Part shown: in pieces, positions 20,380 to 32,300 of the stretch
Layout: the number at the start of each line of letters is the position of its first letter
How positions within the stretch are numbered: position 1 is the first letter of the stretch
From: Areca catechu
Taxonomy: Eukaryota; Streptophyta; Magnoliopsida; Arecales; Arecaceae
Assembly (NCBI GenBank): GCA_021397845.1
Contig: CM038053.1
Location: forward strand, 149,318,041-149,382,040
Direction: 5' to 3'
Length of the DNA: 64,000 nt
Notes under the pieces: generated by a model
What the model was told of the DNA's origin: nothing
Database searches by the model: none
The model's input: the letters and a program-made list of their open reading frames with translations, nothing else
Program-made: the position numbers and the translations under genes

Positions 20380-21798
20380 TGATATGGCATGATGCTGATA
20401 TGGAGCCCGCATCGGACCTAGTTGGAGGCCCAGCTAGCAGAGGGCACCATCCGTATGCTATCGTCAGATTGCTGCTGAGGTTGAGCTCCCTGCCAAGGTC
20501 GAGCTCCCCGTCGAGATCGAACTCCCTACCAAGGTTGAGCTCCCTGTTGAGGTTGAGCTCCTTGCCAAGGTCGAGCTCCCGTTAAGGTTAAGCTCCCCAT
20601 TAAGGTCGAGATCCCATTCGAGGTTGAGCTTCCTATCAAGGTCGAGCTCCCCATCCGAGGTCGAGTCCCTAGTCAAAGTCAACTTCCCCCCTGAAGTCAG
20701 CATGGATAAAGACAGGTAAACCCGATCTACCCCAGGAATGACTCTGGGAGCTGTCGGGACAGTGATCCGAGTAGGTGTATCACCATCTCTGCCGAAACCC
20801 CACGATGCTCAGAGAAACTGCCACCTCTATGGAGTAGCGCTCCACCAGGGCACACCACCTGCAACCTGTGGAGTGGCAATCTGCTAAGGCATGCCACCTG
20901 CAACCTCTGTGGAGGGCGCTCCCCCAGGGCACGCTGCCTGTATACCCTGTAGAGGAGTGTCCTGCCTAAGCACTAGGCTGCTCAGCCCACTGTCGGCACC
21001 TTCTGTGAAAAGGCACTCTGCTCGGGGCATCGCATCGTTCAACCTACCGCCTATACCACCCGAAAGAGGAAGGTTCTACCAGGAGTCTCAGACCTTGCAG
21101 CATCTCCTACCAAGCTAGTGCTGTCAGGTCCTCATACATGATGGCATGATGACCGTAGGAAGCAGTGTCTTGTCTAGGTGTCAGGCCCCGTGGCATGCCA
21201 CTCGCACTCACCGTAGAAGGGATGTGTACTTCATAGTACTTCACCTACACCCATGCGAAACCTTCCTACATGGGCTACGGGCCTTGTCTCCCTCTTCTCA
21301 AGGAAAAAGGGATAGACCTACACTCCGCCCACATGGGGCACTCCCAGCGAGCACCAAGCCAGGGCTCTATGCCCTGCCAGATGTATAAGAAGCTCAAAGG
21401 GGCCTCCAGGAAAGGTAAGTAACAAGTGGAGTGGAAAACAAGCAAAAACCAGTGCAAGCTGAAGCAAGTGAGAAAAGCTTAAGGGCAGGAGGAACATCCG
21501 AAGACTCTCCCAAGAGCTCTCGCTACAGCAGCTACCATTGTTCAAGCTTCCACTGCTCTAACCCACATTCTATCTTCTCTTAAATTTTCTAAACGTGGAA
21601 ACCACTCTAGGATCCATTAAGGAGGATCTATTTTCCTTGATCGCCCACTAACTTGATCGTTGAAGTGCCCTTGCCAGGATGCCCGGCCCGGGTCTCCTTT
21701 TTTTTGCAAGACCGGTCATGCCTGGACGATGCCAGGTGGGAAGACCACTCACCGATGCCACGTAGGAGCTGTAGGCTATGATAATCTAGGCCGCACCA
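20380..21798 (+). repeat. Tat 3' LTR
   Basis: This 1419-bp LTR runs from TGATATGGCATGATGCTGAT to CTAGGCCGCACCA. Its right part matches 2007-2659. At 20475-20690 it holds about ten imperfect 18-20 bp units of the form AGGTCGAGCTCCC(C). The flanking bases GTATC (21799-21803) are the expected target duplication; the left partner is outside the window. The next bases belong to a retropepsin gene on the minus strand, so the insertion split that gene. Confidence 0.85.
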
Positions 21799-23150
21799 GT
21801 ATCAATGTAGCTACCACTATCTATGAATATCCTACACATTTTATCATCTTGACTAACAAAGATATGAATAATAACAATCTTGTTCCCATCTTCACTCTCT
21901 TTGGGTTGGTTCAATATATATCTATCTACTTCTAGTTGTTCCTCCGGTATAGTATAATCTAGATAGTATCATACTTATTGTAGATATCAGCTAATTCTGG
22001 ATCCGCTAGATATACTTCTTCAGGATCATTTTTCAAATTTTCATTTTTAGACTTCCCTATAAGTAGTCTATGGATGGATACTGACTAGTAGTATGGTATA
22101 GTCCATTGCATAAAAAATATTGAATTTTGGAACTACTTCCTCGAGAAGTCTCTCCTATACTCTTTTTCCTTCATCGACCTCCTTGGTTGGCTATGTCACA
22201 AATGGGGAATAACTAGTAGAAGTTTCATTCATACTAGGTCTTGGGCTTAGAATACCTAATCTAGGAGGCTCAAGTCGATGAGTGACTAGCTAGAATACCT
22301 TAAGAACCTCTTATAGTCCTAGGCCAATTAATAGGCCTGCTCTAAACTATAGATCTTGTGTATAAATAATTCTCTTTGGATGTCTTCTCTCAAACTAGCT
22401 CTAAATCAAGATAAGGTAACATATGGATCCTCATTCACATTACAGCGCATTAGATATTTCTCAAATTTATCAATATAATCATTGACATATCTAGTGCCCT
22501 ATGTCAGACTTTGCCATTAGTCTAGGAGACGCATTAGATATTTCTCAAATTTATCAATATAATCATTGACATATCTAGTGCCCTATGTCAGACTTTGCCA
22601 TTAGTCTAGGAGACGCTGTTAATATGATGCAGGGAGATGCTTCTCATGAAGCTTGCCTTCATCTCATCTCATGTCCTAATGGATTCATGTCCCCTATGGA
22701 TGGAAATTATCTAAACATGATGCCAATATAACTTAGCTTGACCCAATAATCTCATTTGAGCAAAGTTGACTTTTCTACCCTCAAGCATTTTATTCCACTT
22801 GAAATAATGGTTTATGTTAGCTTCCCAGTCAAGGTACTCATTGGGATCCAAGCGATCTACAAAGCTCGAAACTTTGACCTTAACACTTCACATGATACAA
22901 TCATCCTGATCAATTAGATTAGGATAAGGTTGAGGTGTTTGATTGTAACCCTCCTTGAAACCTAGATAATCCTGTCATTCTCTAGGATCAATGACTTTTG
23001 AAGAGGACTTTCTAAGATGGTGGTTTTTGTTTTTTAATTGTTTCTCTTTGAAGTCACCAACCCTTGCTTCTACGAAATCTATTTTAGCTTCAAAATGACT
23101 AAAGATTTTCTGTAAGGCTACTTCTAAGTCGGAGTTCCATTTTGTTGTTT
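21799..23150 (-). pseudogene. Gypsy gag-protease remnant interrupted by the Tat element
   Basis: On the minus strand, gag begins near 23145. Recognisable text is VKVSSFVDRLDPNEYLDWEA, NINHYFKWNKMLEGRKVNFA and QMRLLGQAKLYWHHV (about 22700-22890). After a shift, MRCNVNEDPYVTLSRFRASL and FIHKIYSLEQAY follow (about 22330-22450). At the left edge NKIVIIHIFVSQ, then FIDSGSYIDT, is a retropepsin active site ending exactly where the Tat LTR ends. This is gag plus the start of pol of a Ty3/gypsy, probably chromovirus-like, element. Multiple stops are present, and the rest of pol must lie on the other side of the Tat insertion, beyond the left end of the window. Confidence 0.72.
22446..22613. repeat. 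Exact 84-bp tandem duplication
   Basis: 22446-22529 and 22530-22613 are identical as read. Both start CGCATTAGATATTTCTCAAA and end TTAGTCTAGGAGA. It lies inside the gag remnant; 84 is a multiple of three, so the frame is not changed. The absence of differences suggests a recent local event. Confidence 0.93.
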
Positions 23151-24070
23151 AAATGAGAAGGTTCTACCTAGTAGTCATTCAAAATCACAAAGGTTCTGAA
23201 AGGGAAAGAGGTCTCAAATTCATAATTCTATCTTAGCTTGCACAAGGTTCCTCCATGGGATTTCTAAGGTTCTATTTTTATGGATATCAAAGCAAATCTA
23301 CATTCCCTACTAAGTTAAGTTTCCAACAAGCTAAGATTTCAAATTTTTAGATGCTTCTAGGTCTAGATTTGATCAAACTTTTAAAGACTACACAGTCTAA
23401 AATTTCTGTTGTAGTGCAGAAGTTTCAAAAGACTGAATCCTAAATTCAAAAGAAATCTAGTACTAAATTGAGGACTAATTCAAAAATCTACTTCCATAAA
23501 AAAGTTTGTATTGAGTCTAGTTTCCAAAGCCACCAATTTTATAACTTTTTTGACACTCCTTTGATTGGGAATTAGGGGTTGAACAAAGGTTATGCAATTC
23601 TACAGGTTGCAGATATCTGCACACACAATTCAGAGAATTCATGTCAAACTAGCACAAATCCTAAAGCTGGTTTACGAAAAACATATAGAGATTTTTCAAA
23701 TCAAGTCTAGTTTCTAAAGCCACCAATTTTATAATTTTTTTAACACTCCTATGAACGGGATTTGGGGTTTGAATAGAGATTGTCCAAAACTACTGGTTGC
23801 AGAATTCTAAGAACAGAAACTTAGATCTTAAGTTTAAACTGGTATGAATTTTGAAGTAATATCTCACAAATTTATAAACATAGAAATGTTCATTTTCTAT
23901 TTTCCAATAAAGCAAGTTTTATAATTTTTTGAGTTTTTTTAGAAACAGAACTTCCTAAAGCACTAAAAGGTATGCAGGTTATACAGACTTTCAAATAATG
24001 CTGAATATGAATATTAAATTTTTTTTCTAATTAATACAAGCTATATAATGTAAATATTTTTATCCTAACC
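23151..24070 (-). other. Leader of the interrupted gypsy element, with repeated block
   Basis: This is untranslated sequence between primer site and gag. A block near 23515-23600 (GCCACCAATTTTATAACTTT, then GACACTCCT) recurs near 23715-23790 with changes, and a weaker third copy lies near 23920. The period is about 185 bp. No coding potential was seen. Confidence 0.6.
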
Positions 24071-24090
24071 TAAATTATGCTCTGATACCA
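24071..24090 (-). other. Primer binding site, tRNA-Met type
   Basis: Plus-strand TAAATTATGCTCTGATACCA reads on the minus strand as TGGTATCAGAGCATAATTTA. It matches the initiator tRNA-Met pattern and fixes the orientation of the gag remnant to its left and the LTR to its right. Confidence 0.85.
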
Positions 24091-24092
24091 AA

Positions 24093-25880
24093 AAAGCTAA
24101 TGCCGAATGAGCTATCCTAAATCTAATGACCATCTATTGAGATCAACAGATAAAAATAAATAAGTAATTAAAATAAATAAAAGTCGATAATCAAGAAAAG
24201 CAAGAATTAAACTAATTTAAATCCAGTCAAAATTAAGGTCCGATCAAAAATTTTTAAAAGTTGGATCATTGGCAATTAAGAAATGACCGTTAGGCTAAGG
24301 ATATTGAACTTCAAATAAATCGAATCTAAAAGAAATAAAGATAGGTGCTAAAAATAAAGTTGCCAGCAAGGATTTAAAACCTAAACTAAATCATGAAAAG
24401 GTCAAAAAAAAAAAAAAAAAAAAAAAAAGACCGATACAGATATGGTTAAGGCCTGCTATTGATCATGGATAAATTAGATCAAAAATTTTCAGATCTGGAC
24501 CAACCAAATATAAGAATATCAGTTAATACAAAGAAATGAGCAGTCCAATTATAACAAACTCAAACCATCCCAATAGTGAACTTGGCAGAAGGCAAGGGAA
24601 CTAGTTTGAAGACCGTGCAAAGGCTTCAGTGGGGAAGAAGGCCGACTGCCTTCACTATCGTGCAGAGGGGGGACTCAGGGAGGAGATCGACAAGGCTCGC
24701 TAGCAGTCATGGAGGAGGACGTTGCACGCATGAAGATGCCTGTGGGACGGTGGGCACAATCGACATGGATGCGGCGGCGGCATGAGCGGCACACAGGGCA
24801 TGGATGGCCCGGGGTAGCACGGTAGCACAGGCATAAGCGACACAGATGCATGGAGACATTCGGGAGTTGGCATCGATGGGCATCGGTGGCCGGAGGTGAG
24901 TCTCTTACGAGTGGGAGGCATCGAGCAGCCGAGAAGGGTGGGCAGTGTCCGATTGGTGGGAGGCTTCACGAACAGAGGGAGGGGGGAAGATGTCAATCTG
25001 AAATGATGGACTGACAGGGTGAGGGTGAGGCCGATCGAAGGTGACACGGGCTTGTTGATGGTAACGAAGGTGTGGTGGAGGGATCTGCCGGGGCTGTGTT
25101 CTCCTTGGATCTGAGGAGGAGAAGGTGATGGACGGTGGAAGGGGGTCGCGGGTGAGGGGTCACCGATGTCGGAGGAGCTAGGGAAGGCCTCAGGCAATGG
25201 GGTTGTTCCTTTGGAGCTGCGATGGCGGACTGGTCCTCATGATCGGATCCGATGGTGGAGGCGACGCAGGTGGAGATGGACTGAACGGGTGGGTAGAAGA
25301 CGATGGATGGAGGGAAGCTGTGGTGATTTCGGGTGGAATTGGGGGTTCAGCTTGGACGAAGGCTGACGGTGGCAGAGATGTTCGCATCCAGAAGATGCGG
25401 TGCCGGTAGATGCTTCTGGATGGGATGCCGGGGCGTGGGAGATGGTATTAGTGGGTCTCTAGCAGTGGAGGCAGATGGTGGGTTTAGTAGATAGGATCAG
25501 TTGAACTGGGAGGTTTAGAGTCAGAGTCTTGGAAGTTTTAAAGAAACAGGGAATGAGAAGTGAGAGAAGGAAGAGGAAGAAGGGAAGAGGGAGAAGAAGA
25601 ACAGGGATGAATTTGAGAGGAAGAATAAAGGAGAAAGAAGAAGAAAAGGGGAGGGAAGAAGAAACCGAGGAAGAAGGAAGAATAGAGGAAAAAGAAGACA
25701 GTCGGGAGGGAGAAAAGAAACTCGATTTTTTTTTTTTTTTCAACCATCAATTTTCAAATGCAAAATGCTTTAAATAAATTCCGGATCCTAACAACCTAAA
25801 ACCAATTTTATCAAAATTTTAAAATTTCAAATTAATCTAAAATAAATAGATTAATCTAAAATAAATTTAAAAATTTTAAA
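24093..25880 (-). repeat. Probable 5' LTR of the interrupted gypsy element
   Basis: It lies directly upstream, in minus-strand sense, of the primer site. It contains an A25 run (24404-24428), a GC-rich block (24580-25450) and a purine-rich tract on the plus strand (25520-25720) ending in a run of T at 25725-25740. The mix of GC-rich and GAGA-type tracts resembles the LTRs at 48009 and 52859. Frames such as minus 24700-25197 are low-complexity. The right border is approximate because no second LTR copy is in the window. Confidence 0.5.
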
Positions 25881-25889
25881 CTAATCCCG

Positions 25890-26960
25890 TTTCATGCTTT
25901 AAAATTTATGCACGAGCTCGATACAAAAAAACTAAATCTAATTTCCATATATCCAGATAAAATTTTAAAATTTTTAAAGAAAGATATTGTGCATACATCA
26001 AAATTCATAGTGGACGTGTCCTCATCATATGAGCATCCTAAAACTTTCAAGATGATCCAATGGATCCTCCAATTCTTCATAAGTTTCTGGATTGGGACCT
26101 TAAAATTTGTATGCATGGACTCTTGCATTATCCTAGTAATGAACGGTAGGTTGATGTTGACTTCAAGCCCTTCATCGTGGGTCCAGGCCTGATTCTGCAA
26201 TGCCTCGATCCACTAATTTATGTCTTGAAGATATTGCTCTATATCAACATTCCTAGCATGGTAAGCCTCGGAGTACTAAGGCAATGACCTGTCCCTCTCA
26301 AAATGAAGAGTGGTTAATTACCTCAAAGCTCACTCCTGGCTTCAAAGCTTGCTTTGTCGTGTGCACCTCTCTGGCTCCGGATCTTCTAGAGGAGGAAAGG
26401 ATGCCACGAGAGGTAGTCTCAATTGCTAAGTAGCAGCGAAAGGCTACTACGGTGGAGCAAAGATAGGCTGTGCCTCCTGTAGGGCATCATTGTTATTTTA
26501 CTACATCACTTGGATAGTAGCAGCTAAGGTTCACACTTGTTGGACCATATTATTAAATAGGTCTAGTTACCCCTACAACAAGCGGAGGTGGCTATGCCGG
26601 TGGCAATGAATGTGTAGGAGCTCTACTATTAAAGCGGGCTCTTGCATTTTTAGATAAAACCATGTTTTAGGTGGCATCTTGTTTACTTTTTTAAATCTTG
26701 CTCGCTTTACTTCCGAGAAAATGGACATGGATTCTTCCTCTAGCATCAATCTATTACTATAGATTTCTGGCTCGAGATCTAAGGAGAAGCTTGACTAGTA
26801 GAAGCCATTACTGGGGAGGGACTTGCAAAAAGTCCACAACCAGTGGTGGCTCCAGCAAGGACCCTCCGATGCTCAAGTCCGCTATTTGGAATAGAAGAGA
26901 AGTAGTGAGAAAAAAGAATTGCTTACTTAGATCCTTGGGGCTCTGACTTATTTGTAAAAG
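25890..26960 (-). pseudogene. Second Tat-like gag remnant
   Basis: On the minus strand a 102-codon open stretch (26200-25892) contains EGLEVNINLPFITRIMQESM followed by NFKVPIQKLM. It matches the conserved start of Tat gag (L.PF...IM...P..F..P). Upstream, 26200-26960 continues in broken frames with Gln/Leu-rich text and many stops. Only the gag N-terminal and matrix-like part is left. It is presumably the older element into which the neighbouring gypsy element inserted. Confidence 0.5.
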
Positions 26961-29354
26961 ATAATTCAAGAACCATTTGATAGCCATAATATCGGATTGT
27001 TAATCATACTATATTATAGGCACGAGATTATAGCCCCCATCCACCTTTGCATAAGGTTAAATTGTTGTCATCAAGCATATCCATTGGGATGGCCGTTTCT
27101 GCATACTAGATGACTAGCCATTTGAAATCATGGAGATTGATAAGGAGTCCCGTGTCAAAGAAAAAAAGCTTATACCAACTAAGTGTAGATATGCTTTGAT
27201 ATGGCCAATAGGTCGGCAAATGGATTGGCAGGTGGGTCAGTAAGTCCAAAGGCCATATTTCGATAATAAATCCAAAGGCATTAGAAATATCCCATAATAA
27301 TTATTTTAATCATTGCACCACAAATTTGCTTATCAAACCAACTTGTTTTGTTTGTAAGAATATAAGTTTAACGTACATAGCTTTTACTTTACTTTTACCG
27401 TTTTGTTCCGGCAGCTTATCCCCAAACCATAAAAACTTCAATCAAATAGGTAGTGATGTACAAATGATTCCGTTAACCAAAAACGACCAAACTATTAATT
27501 ATTTTAGTATTTAGTTAATTTTTTTTAAAAAAAAATTATTTCGATTTAAAATCGAATAAATTTTTTTTAATATTTCGGTTTTCAGTATTTAGTTTAATAA
27601 TTTTAATTAACCAAAAACCAAAATTATTATATTGATAGATTAAAAAAAAATGAGATTATTTTATTGAAATGAGTTTTTTTAACAATTTATTATTAATTTA
27701 AATTTAAATAACAATACTAGATCCAAAGATAATTTTGTAGCCTAAATAATAAAATTATTAAATAACTTAATAAGCCCAAGCCAAAACCAAAAACTTGGCA
27801 TAGAAAAGTTCAAAACCAAATTAAAGAAATGGACCAAACCAAATTATTTTAATTTAGTTTGTTGAGTTTTAGATTACTTTGATTTGATTTTTTTAGATTC
27901 TATAAAATATAAATTCAAAAATTCAATTTTTTAGAACTTTAATTCAGTGAGAACTGAAAAAGTCTAATGTGCACCCTAATCAAAAATATTTTTAATGAAA
28001 GACTAAATGAAAAGTCCAGAATCATCCTAAGACTAACCTCGGGTTAACTGCCCTATATCTAACCACAGCCTAAATGTAGCATAAAAGTGATCGCTTAAGC
28101 AAACAACAAGTTAATAATCTATTTTTCACTTAAAATATGGCATACACAAGAATGAATTATACGTCATATACTTTTATTAGCATTCTTTAATTCATAACAT
28201 AGAACTCTTAAGCTGTGAACAAGTTAGGAATCTACTTTTAATTTAAAATGTGGCAAACACTAGAATGAATTATACATCATCTATTTTTATTACCATTCTT
28301 TAATTCAATTATAAATGCACTATGTCAATGCAATTTTGCTAAATTTGGCATAAAAGCTAAATGTAGCAGGGGATTTGCAATTTTGATCCAAGTTCACTTG
28401 AGCTTGACAATGCTGAATGCTCAATGAGTACCGAGGATCACGCTAAGCCAAAATTTACTAACCTCGAATAACCTATCCTATATCCAACCACAGAACCAAT
28501 AGCTTAAGCATTGAACAAATTAATAATCTAATTTTCTTTTGAAATGTGTCATACGCGAGAAAGGATTATACATCATATATCTTTACCACCATTGTTCATA
28601 CCAACTGTAAGTTATGACATGTCAATAAGAATGTGCTAAATTAGCAAAAATTGTTTTGGCATAACAATTAGATTCAATTAAATTGGATTTGTACAATTGC
28701 ACCAAAAGATTTGCAGTTCCATTTGCACCAGCCGATGCTCGATTAATCTTAACAATGCATACAAGTGGCTTAATTTCCCTATTATTGAATTCTAATAATA
28801 ATCATATTAAAGATTTTTCTTTATCATGATATATTTCTATAAAAAACCCTAACATATTTAATATTGAGGGCAAAAAATAGAAACTTCATATGTATCATGG
28901 TAGTCCCATATCTTCCAAAATTGAAATGCATCAGGTATCGTTTATATAGAAAATTTTAAGCTACTTAGATTGAAAACAAAATATATCAAATAAATCTTAA
29001 ACAATTTTACAAGAAGGATATATTAGCCCATGATACATGCTAAAATTCTTTAAAAATCTATTCTATGCCTCGATCCACATTATCACCATCATCAGTCCTT
29101 TACTAAGGATTTCAGGGAAAAGAGGATTCCTCATCTTCAAACAAATAGATTTTCTCACCCAAAAATAAAATTTAATTCATGATACAGTGCACTAACAGTT
29201 AAAGAGCTCAATCATTCTCATGAGCATACAAATATTCTGTGCAAATGCTCTTTCAAGAAAACACCAATGATGAGGTCATCATACATAATTTCTTTCCTAG
29301 TTTATGTAATTCAGGATACAGGGCACACCGACAATTACAGAACACAATTAATTA
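26961..29354. other. AT-rich intergenic DNA downstream of the host gene
   Basis: No gene is recognised. 27490-27960 is very AT-rich, with repeated AACCAAAAACCAAA-like and GGTTTTCAG-like strings. It ends AAAGTCTAATGTGCACCCTA, reminiscent of degenerate non-autonomous DNA elements, but matched termini are not demonstrable. At 28090-28610 a block of about 110 bp occurs three times (see separate entry). The 3' UTR of the host gene must occupy the right end. Confidence 0.6.
28090..28610. repeat. Three imperfect copies of a roughly 110-bp block
   Basis: Copies begin near 28090, 28205 and 28500. Each has the order TTAAGC, then AACAA(G/A)TTA.(T/G)AATCTA, then (T/A)AAAATGTGGCA(T/A)ACAC, then GAATGAATTATACATCAT, then TTTTTATTACCATTCTT. 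The first two are adjacent; the third is separated by about 190 bp. No coding content is seen. Confidence 0.75.
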
Positions 29355-32300
29355 TCACAAACCAATAATTTTTCTGTGCAAATGCTCTCCAGTGGGATGC
29401 TCCTCACCATTGTGATGATGGAAAACAAATGTTAGTATTCCAACCAGACACAGCACTGATCCAACAAGAAGTTTATCATAGCGTTCCACCCAGTGAAACT
29501 TGATCTGGCTGGCACCATAGAATGAGAGAGCTACCAATGAGGTCATCACAGTTGTAGTACTGCAGATCCACAAACAAAAACATGTATACATTAAACACTC
29601 AGAAAGAGAGAGAGAGAGAGAGAGAGGGGTGCAATAAGTCTAACCAGATTTAAGTGTTCTACCGAGTAAAGGAAGCTAATATCTGTTGAAGTGCTCTAGC
29701 TTGTAACCACTAAGATGGTAGCGCAGTTGGTGGACGCTTTGACTCCTGTCCTTCAGATCATGGATTCGAGGCTTGAGCTTGTAGGTTACTCGATTAAATC
29801 CAGGATTTATTCCTGGGGCACATGATTGAGGACAGGAGGGAGCACTTCACTCTGGCAGCTTAGTGAGATCAGGCTGACGTTACTCACCTTCGGGTGGGGA
29901 GGGTACGCGAAAAAATTGCAGCCCGAATCGAACATGACCTGATGGGAACAGCTACAGCGGGGTTTTCCCTCCTCCCATCCCTTTTTTTTACCAAAAAAAA
30001 AAAAAGTGCTCTAGCTTGTAAAGGAAAATCTAGAACATATAACAATTGCCATATTAAGTGACTTGTAACTTAAATTGTGCATACACCCCTTATTCTGACA
30101 ATTTTTGTTCTCATGTCATTGAATTTCAAGGTTGGTAGCTCTGATTTGCCAAAATTTTGAGAGAGTCTACTTACACTCACAACCCCAAATTTGCGAAGCT
30201 AAATGCTATAAACGAAAGCCAATAGAAGGAAAGACCCCCATACATAATATAGCAGCACAAAACTGAGATACTTACCTACCAGACAACCACAATCACTAAA
30301 CACAAAAATGTTCTCTCACTTATGTGAGCAGAAACAACATACCGCCAACAATATGTTCTAAGAATAATGCTCGGATACTTATTATTTCATCACTTGGAGA
30401 AGCCCAATTAGCACAATAGAAGAAAAAATGTTATGGCATCAAACCAACCCAGAAATCAGAGTCACCCCAAGTAGACCTGCTTATCGAGTTGGCTGGCTTA
30501 GCTCAGTGGACAAAGGCAATTTTTCAGGCCTGAGCCTTGCTCAGCCCAGTCTTTAGGCCTCATTCCCAGGCCTAAACCCACTCTATACTAGGCTTCAGAC
30601 TTCCAAGCTAGGCCGCAGGCTAAAGATTTTTTTTTTTTTTTTGGGTAGTTCAACCACTATAGAAAGAGGCGGCCAGGAGGAGGGGAAAAGGCAGTGGAGT
30701 GGCAAGGTGGCGAGGAAGGTGGCTAGGTGATAGGGACAAGATGGTGGGGTAGCAAGGAGGCAGGGAGGAGGCAAGAAGGCTAGGAGATGGACAGGACTCA
30801 AAGAGGATGTCAAGAGGTAGGGAGGACAAAAAGAGTTGACAACGGGGCAGCCAGTAGGAGGCAACAATGGGGAGACCGAAGGCAACAATGGGGAGACCGA
30901 AACATAAGGGCCAAGGAGGTGAGGATGTTAGGGAGACAAGATGGGGAGGACTGAACGATGCAAGGAGGAGATGGGAGGACTGAACGATGCAAGGAGGTGG
31001 GAGGACCGGACAAGCAACAACCATGGAAGAGTGGGAAAATCATGAAGGGGCCCAGCACATCAAAGATGGCCTAGGATTCTGGATCAAATCCCCTTACACG
31101 GGTTCGGGCCAAGTCTGAGCCGAGTTGACAAACTCGAGCCTGGCCTGTTTTTAAAACCGATTTTGATTTTCAGGCACAGCCTGACTAGCCAGGCTGAAAT
31201 TTAGGGCCCAAACCCATTTTAAATGAGTCGGGCTCGGGCGGGCCTCCCGTAAAAATGAGCAGCTCTACTGCCAAATGACCAAAGTCAGGCTTAAAGGGTC
31301 ACGTGCTTGGGTGGCAGGCTGCTTTATAGGCAGAAATTTTGGAAGTTGAACTCCATTTCATATAGGCTGAGGGTTGTTCATTGTTTTAGCACTGCTATTT
31401 TTAAAAAATATACCATTACCTTGCTACTTTGAGACACTTGTTAAATATCACATGCTTTCAAAATCTGAAATCCCGTTAGTGTTAAGACATTCTAGATCAA
31501 TGATGTCAGAATGTGAAAAACAAACCTTAATAGTATTAATACTTCAGTAAACAACACTACATTCATCCATAGCCTCATATTCTGCAACTGTTATCTTTTG
31601 CCAACCTGTTCCAGTACAGCCTCTTTAATCATATTCAGATTTTCTAAAATATGAAATCATCAACAACCAAAAAGTTAATATAATTGCAAAACTAGCCAGA
31701 CCATCCAAAATGCTATGAACAAATAAAATATCAGCTACTTCATGCACTACAATGAGTGTCTGGATGAACAAACATGTTAAACTTCCAACATCTTTGTAAA
31801 GTACAAGATGAATTTTCTACTGGGTGATTCAATGGTGCCCTAAAATTTTAGGGACTAAAGCATCTACAGCCTCTCAACAGTTTTTCCCTTCTGCCTCTCT
31901 GTTGCTAAGACTACCAGCCAAACTAGAATCTATTTCTACCCGGCACGCTGTAGAATCTATGCACCCCTTAACTGCTTATAAGAAAGTGTACCAGGTACTT
32001 ACTAATTATTATCACAACAGTTTATAAGTTGCAAAGCACCTACTACAGTTTCATCACTTTCCTTCGGTTAGCAAAATTAAATTACAGGAAACAAAACAGC
32101 ATACCTGAATAGTAACAGAATGATGGCAAGAATCATCATAGAGGATGAGTTACCAACTGCAAGGAAGACAGGAAGTGTTGTAGCACAAGGAGACAATGCT
32201 GGTACGAGTACAAGCCCTGCTACAGCCATCTTCTCCATGGAATGGTTATGGGCATGACCATGGCCTCCCTTTCCGAATGCAAACAGCAGGACATAACTTC

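Larger units (their letters stand above)
2007..21798 (+). mobile_element. Old Tat-type Ty3/gypsy retrotransposon, nested host of other elements
   Basis: This composite element has a truncated 5' LTR, decayed gag, protease, RT, RNase H, a second RNase H-like domain and integrase on the plus strand. A tandem array of about 61-bp units, an antisense extra ORF, a purine tract and a 3' LTR follow. This order (second RNase H after the first, hypervariable tandem repeats and an antisense ORF downstream of pol) is known for plant Tat/Retand-type elements. Two younger elements (10268-16531 and 17122-19475) are nested in the antisense ORF. The 5' LTR is cut at 2007 by the chromovirus. Its primer binding site after 2659 is not clearly recognisable. 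Confidence 0.82.

Noticed and set aside
24700..25409. Possible GC-rich gene
   Set aside because: Frames are open on both strands with Pro/His or Gly/Arg-rich text and no motif. Position next to a primer site fits an LTR leader.
25459..25777. Lys/Glu-rich or Ser/Phe/Leu-rich frames
   Set aside because: These are artefacts of a GAGA-type purine tract.
27490..27990. AT-rich stretch ending TAATGTGCACCCTA as a MITE
   Set aside because: No matching left terminus or target duplication could be found.
29707..29790. tRNA gene-like A and B boxes
   Set aside because: There is no complete cloverleaf or anticodon arm, and the stretch is followed by a SINE body, A-tail and target duplications. It is a SINE head, not a tRNA gene.
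30595..31058. Minus-strand Leu/Pro-rich frames
   Set aside because: They lie inside the purine-rich core of the inverted-repeat element and reflect small direct repeats.
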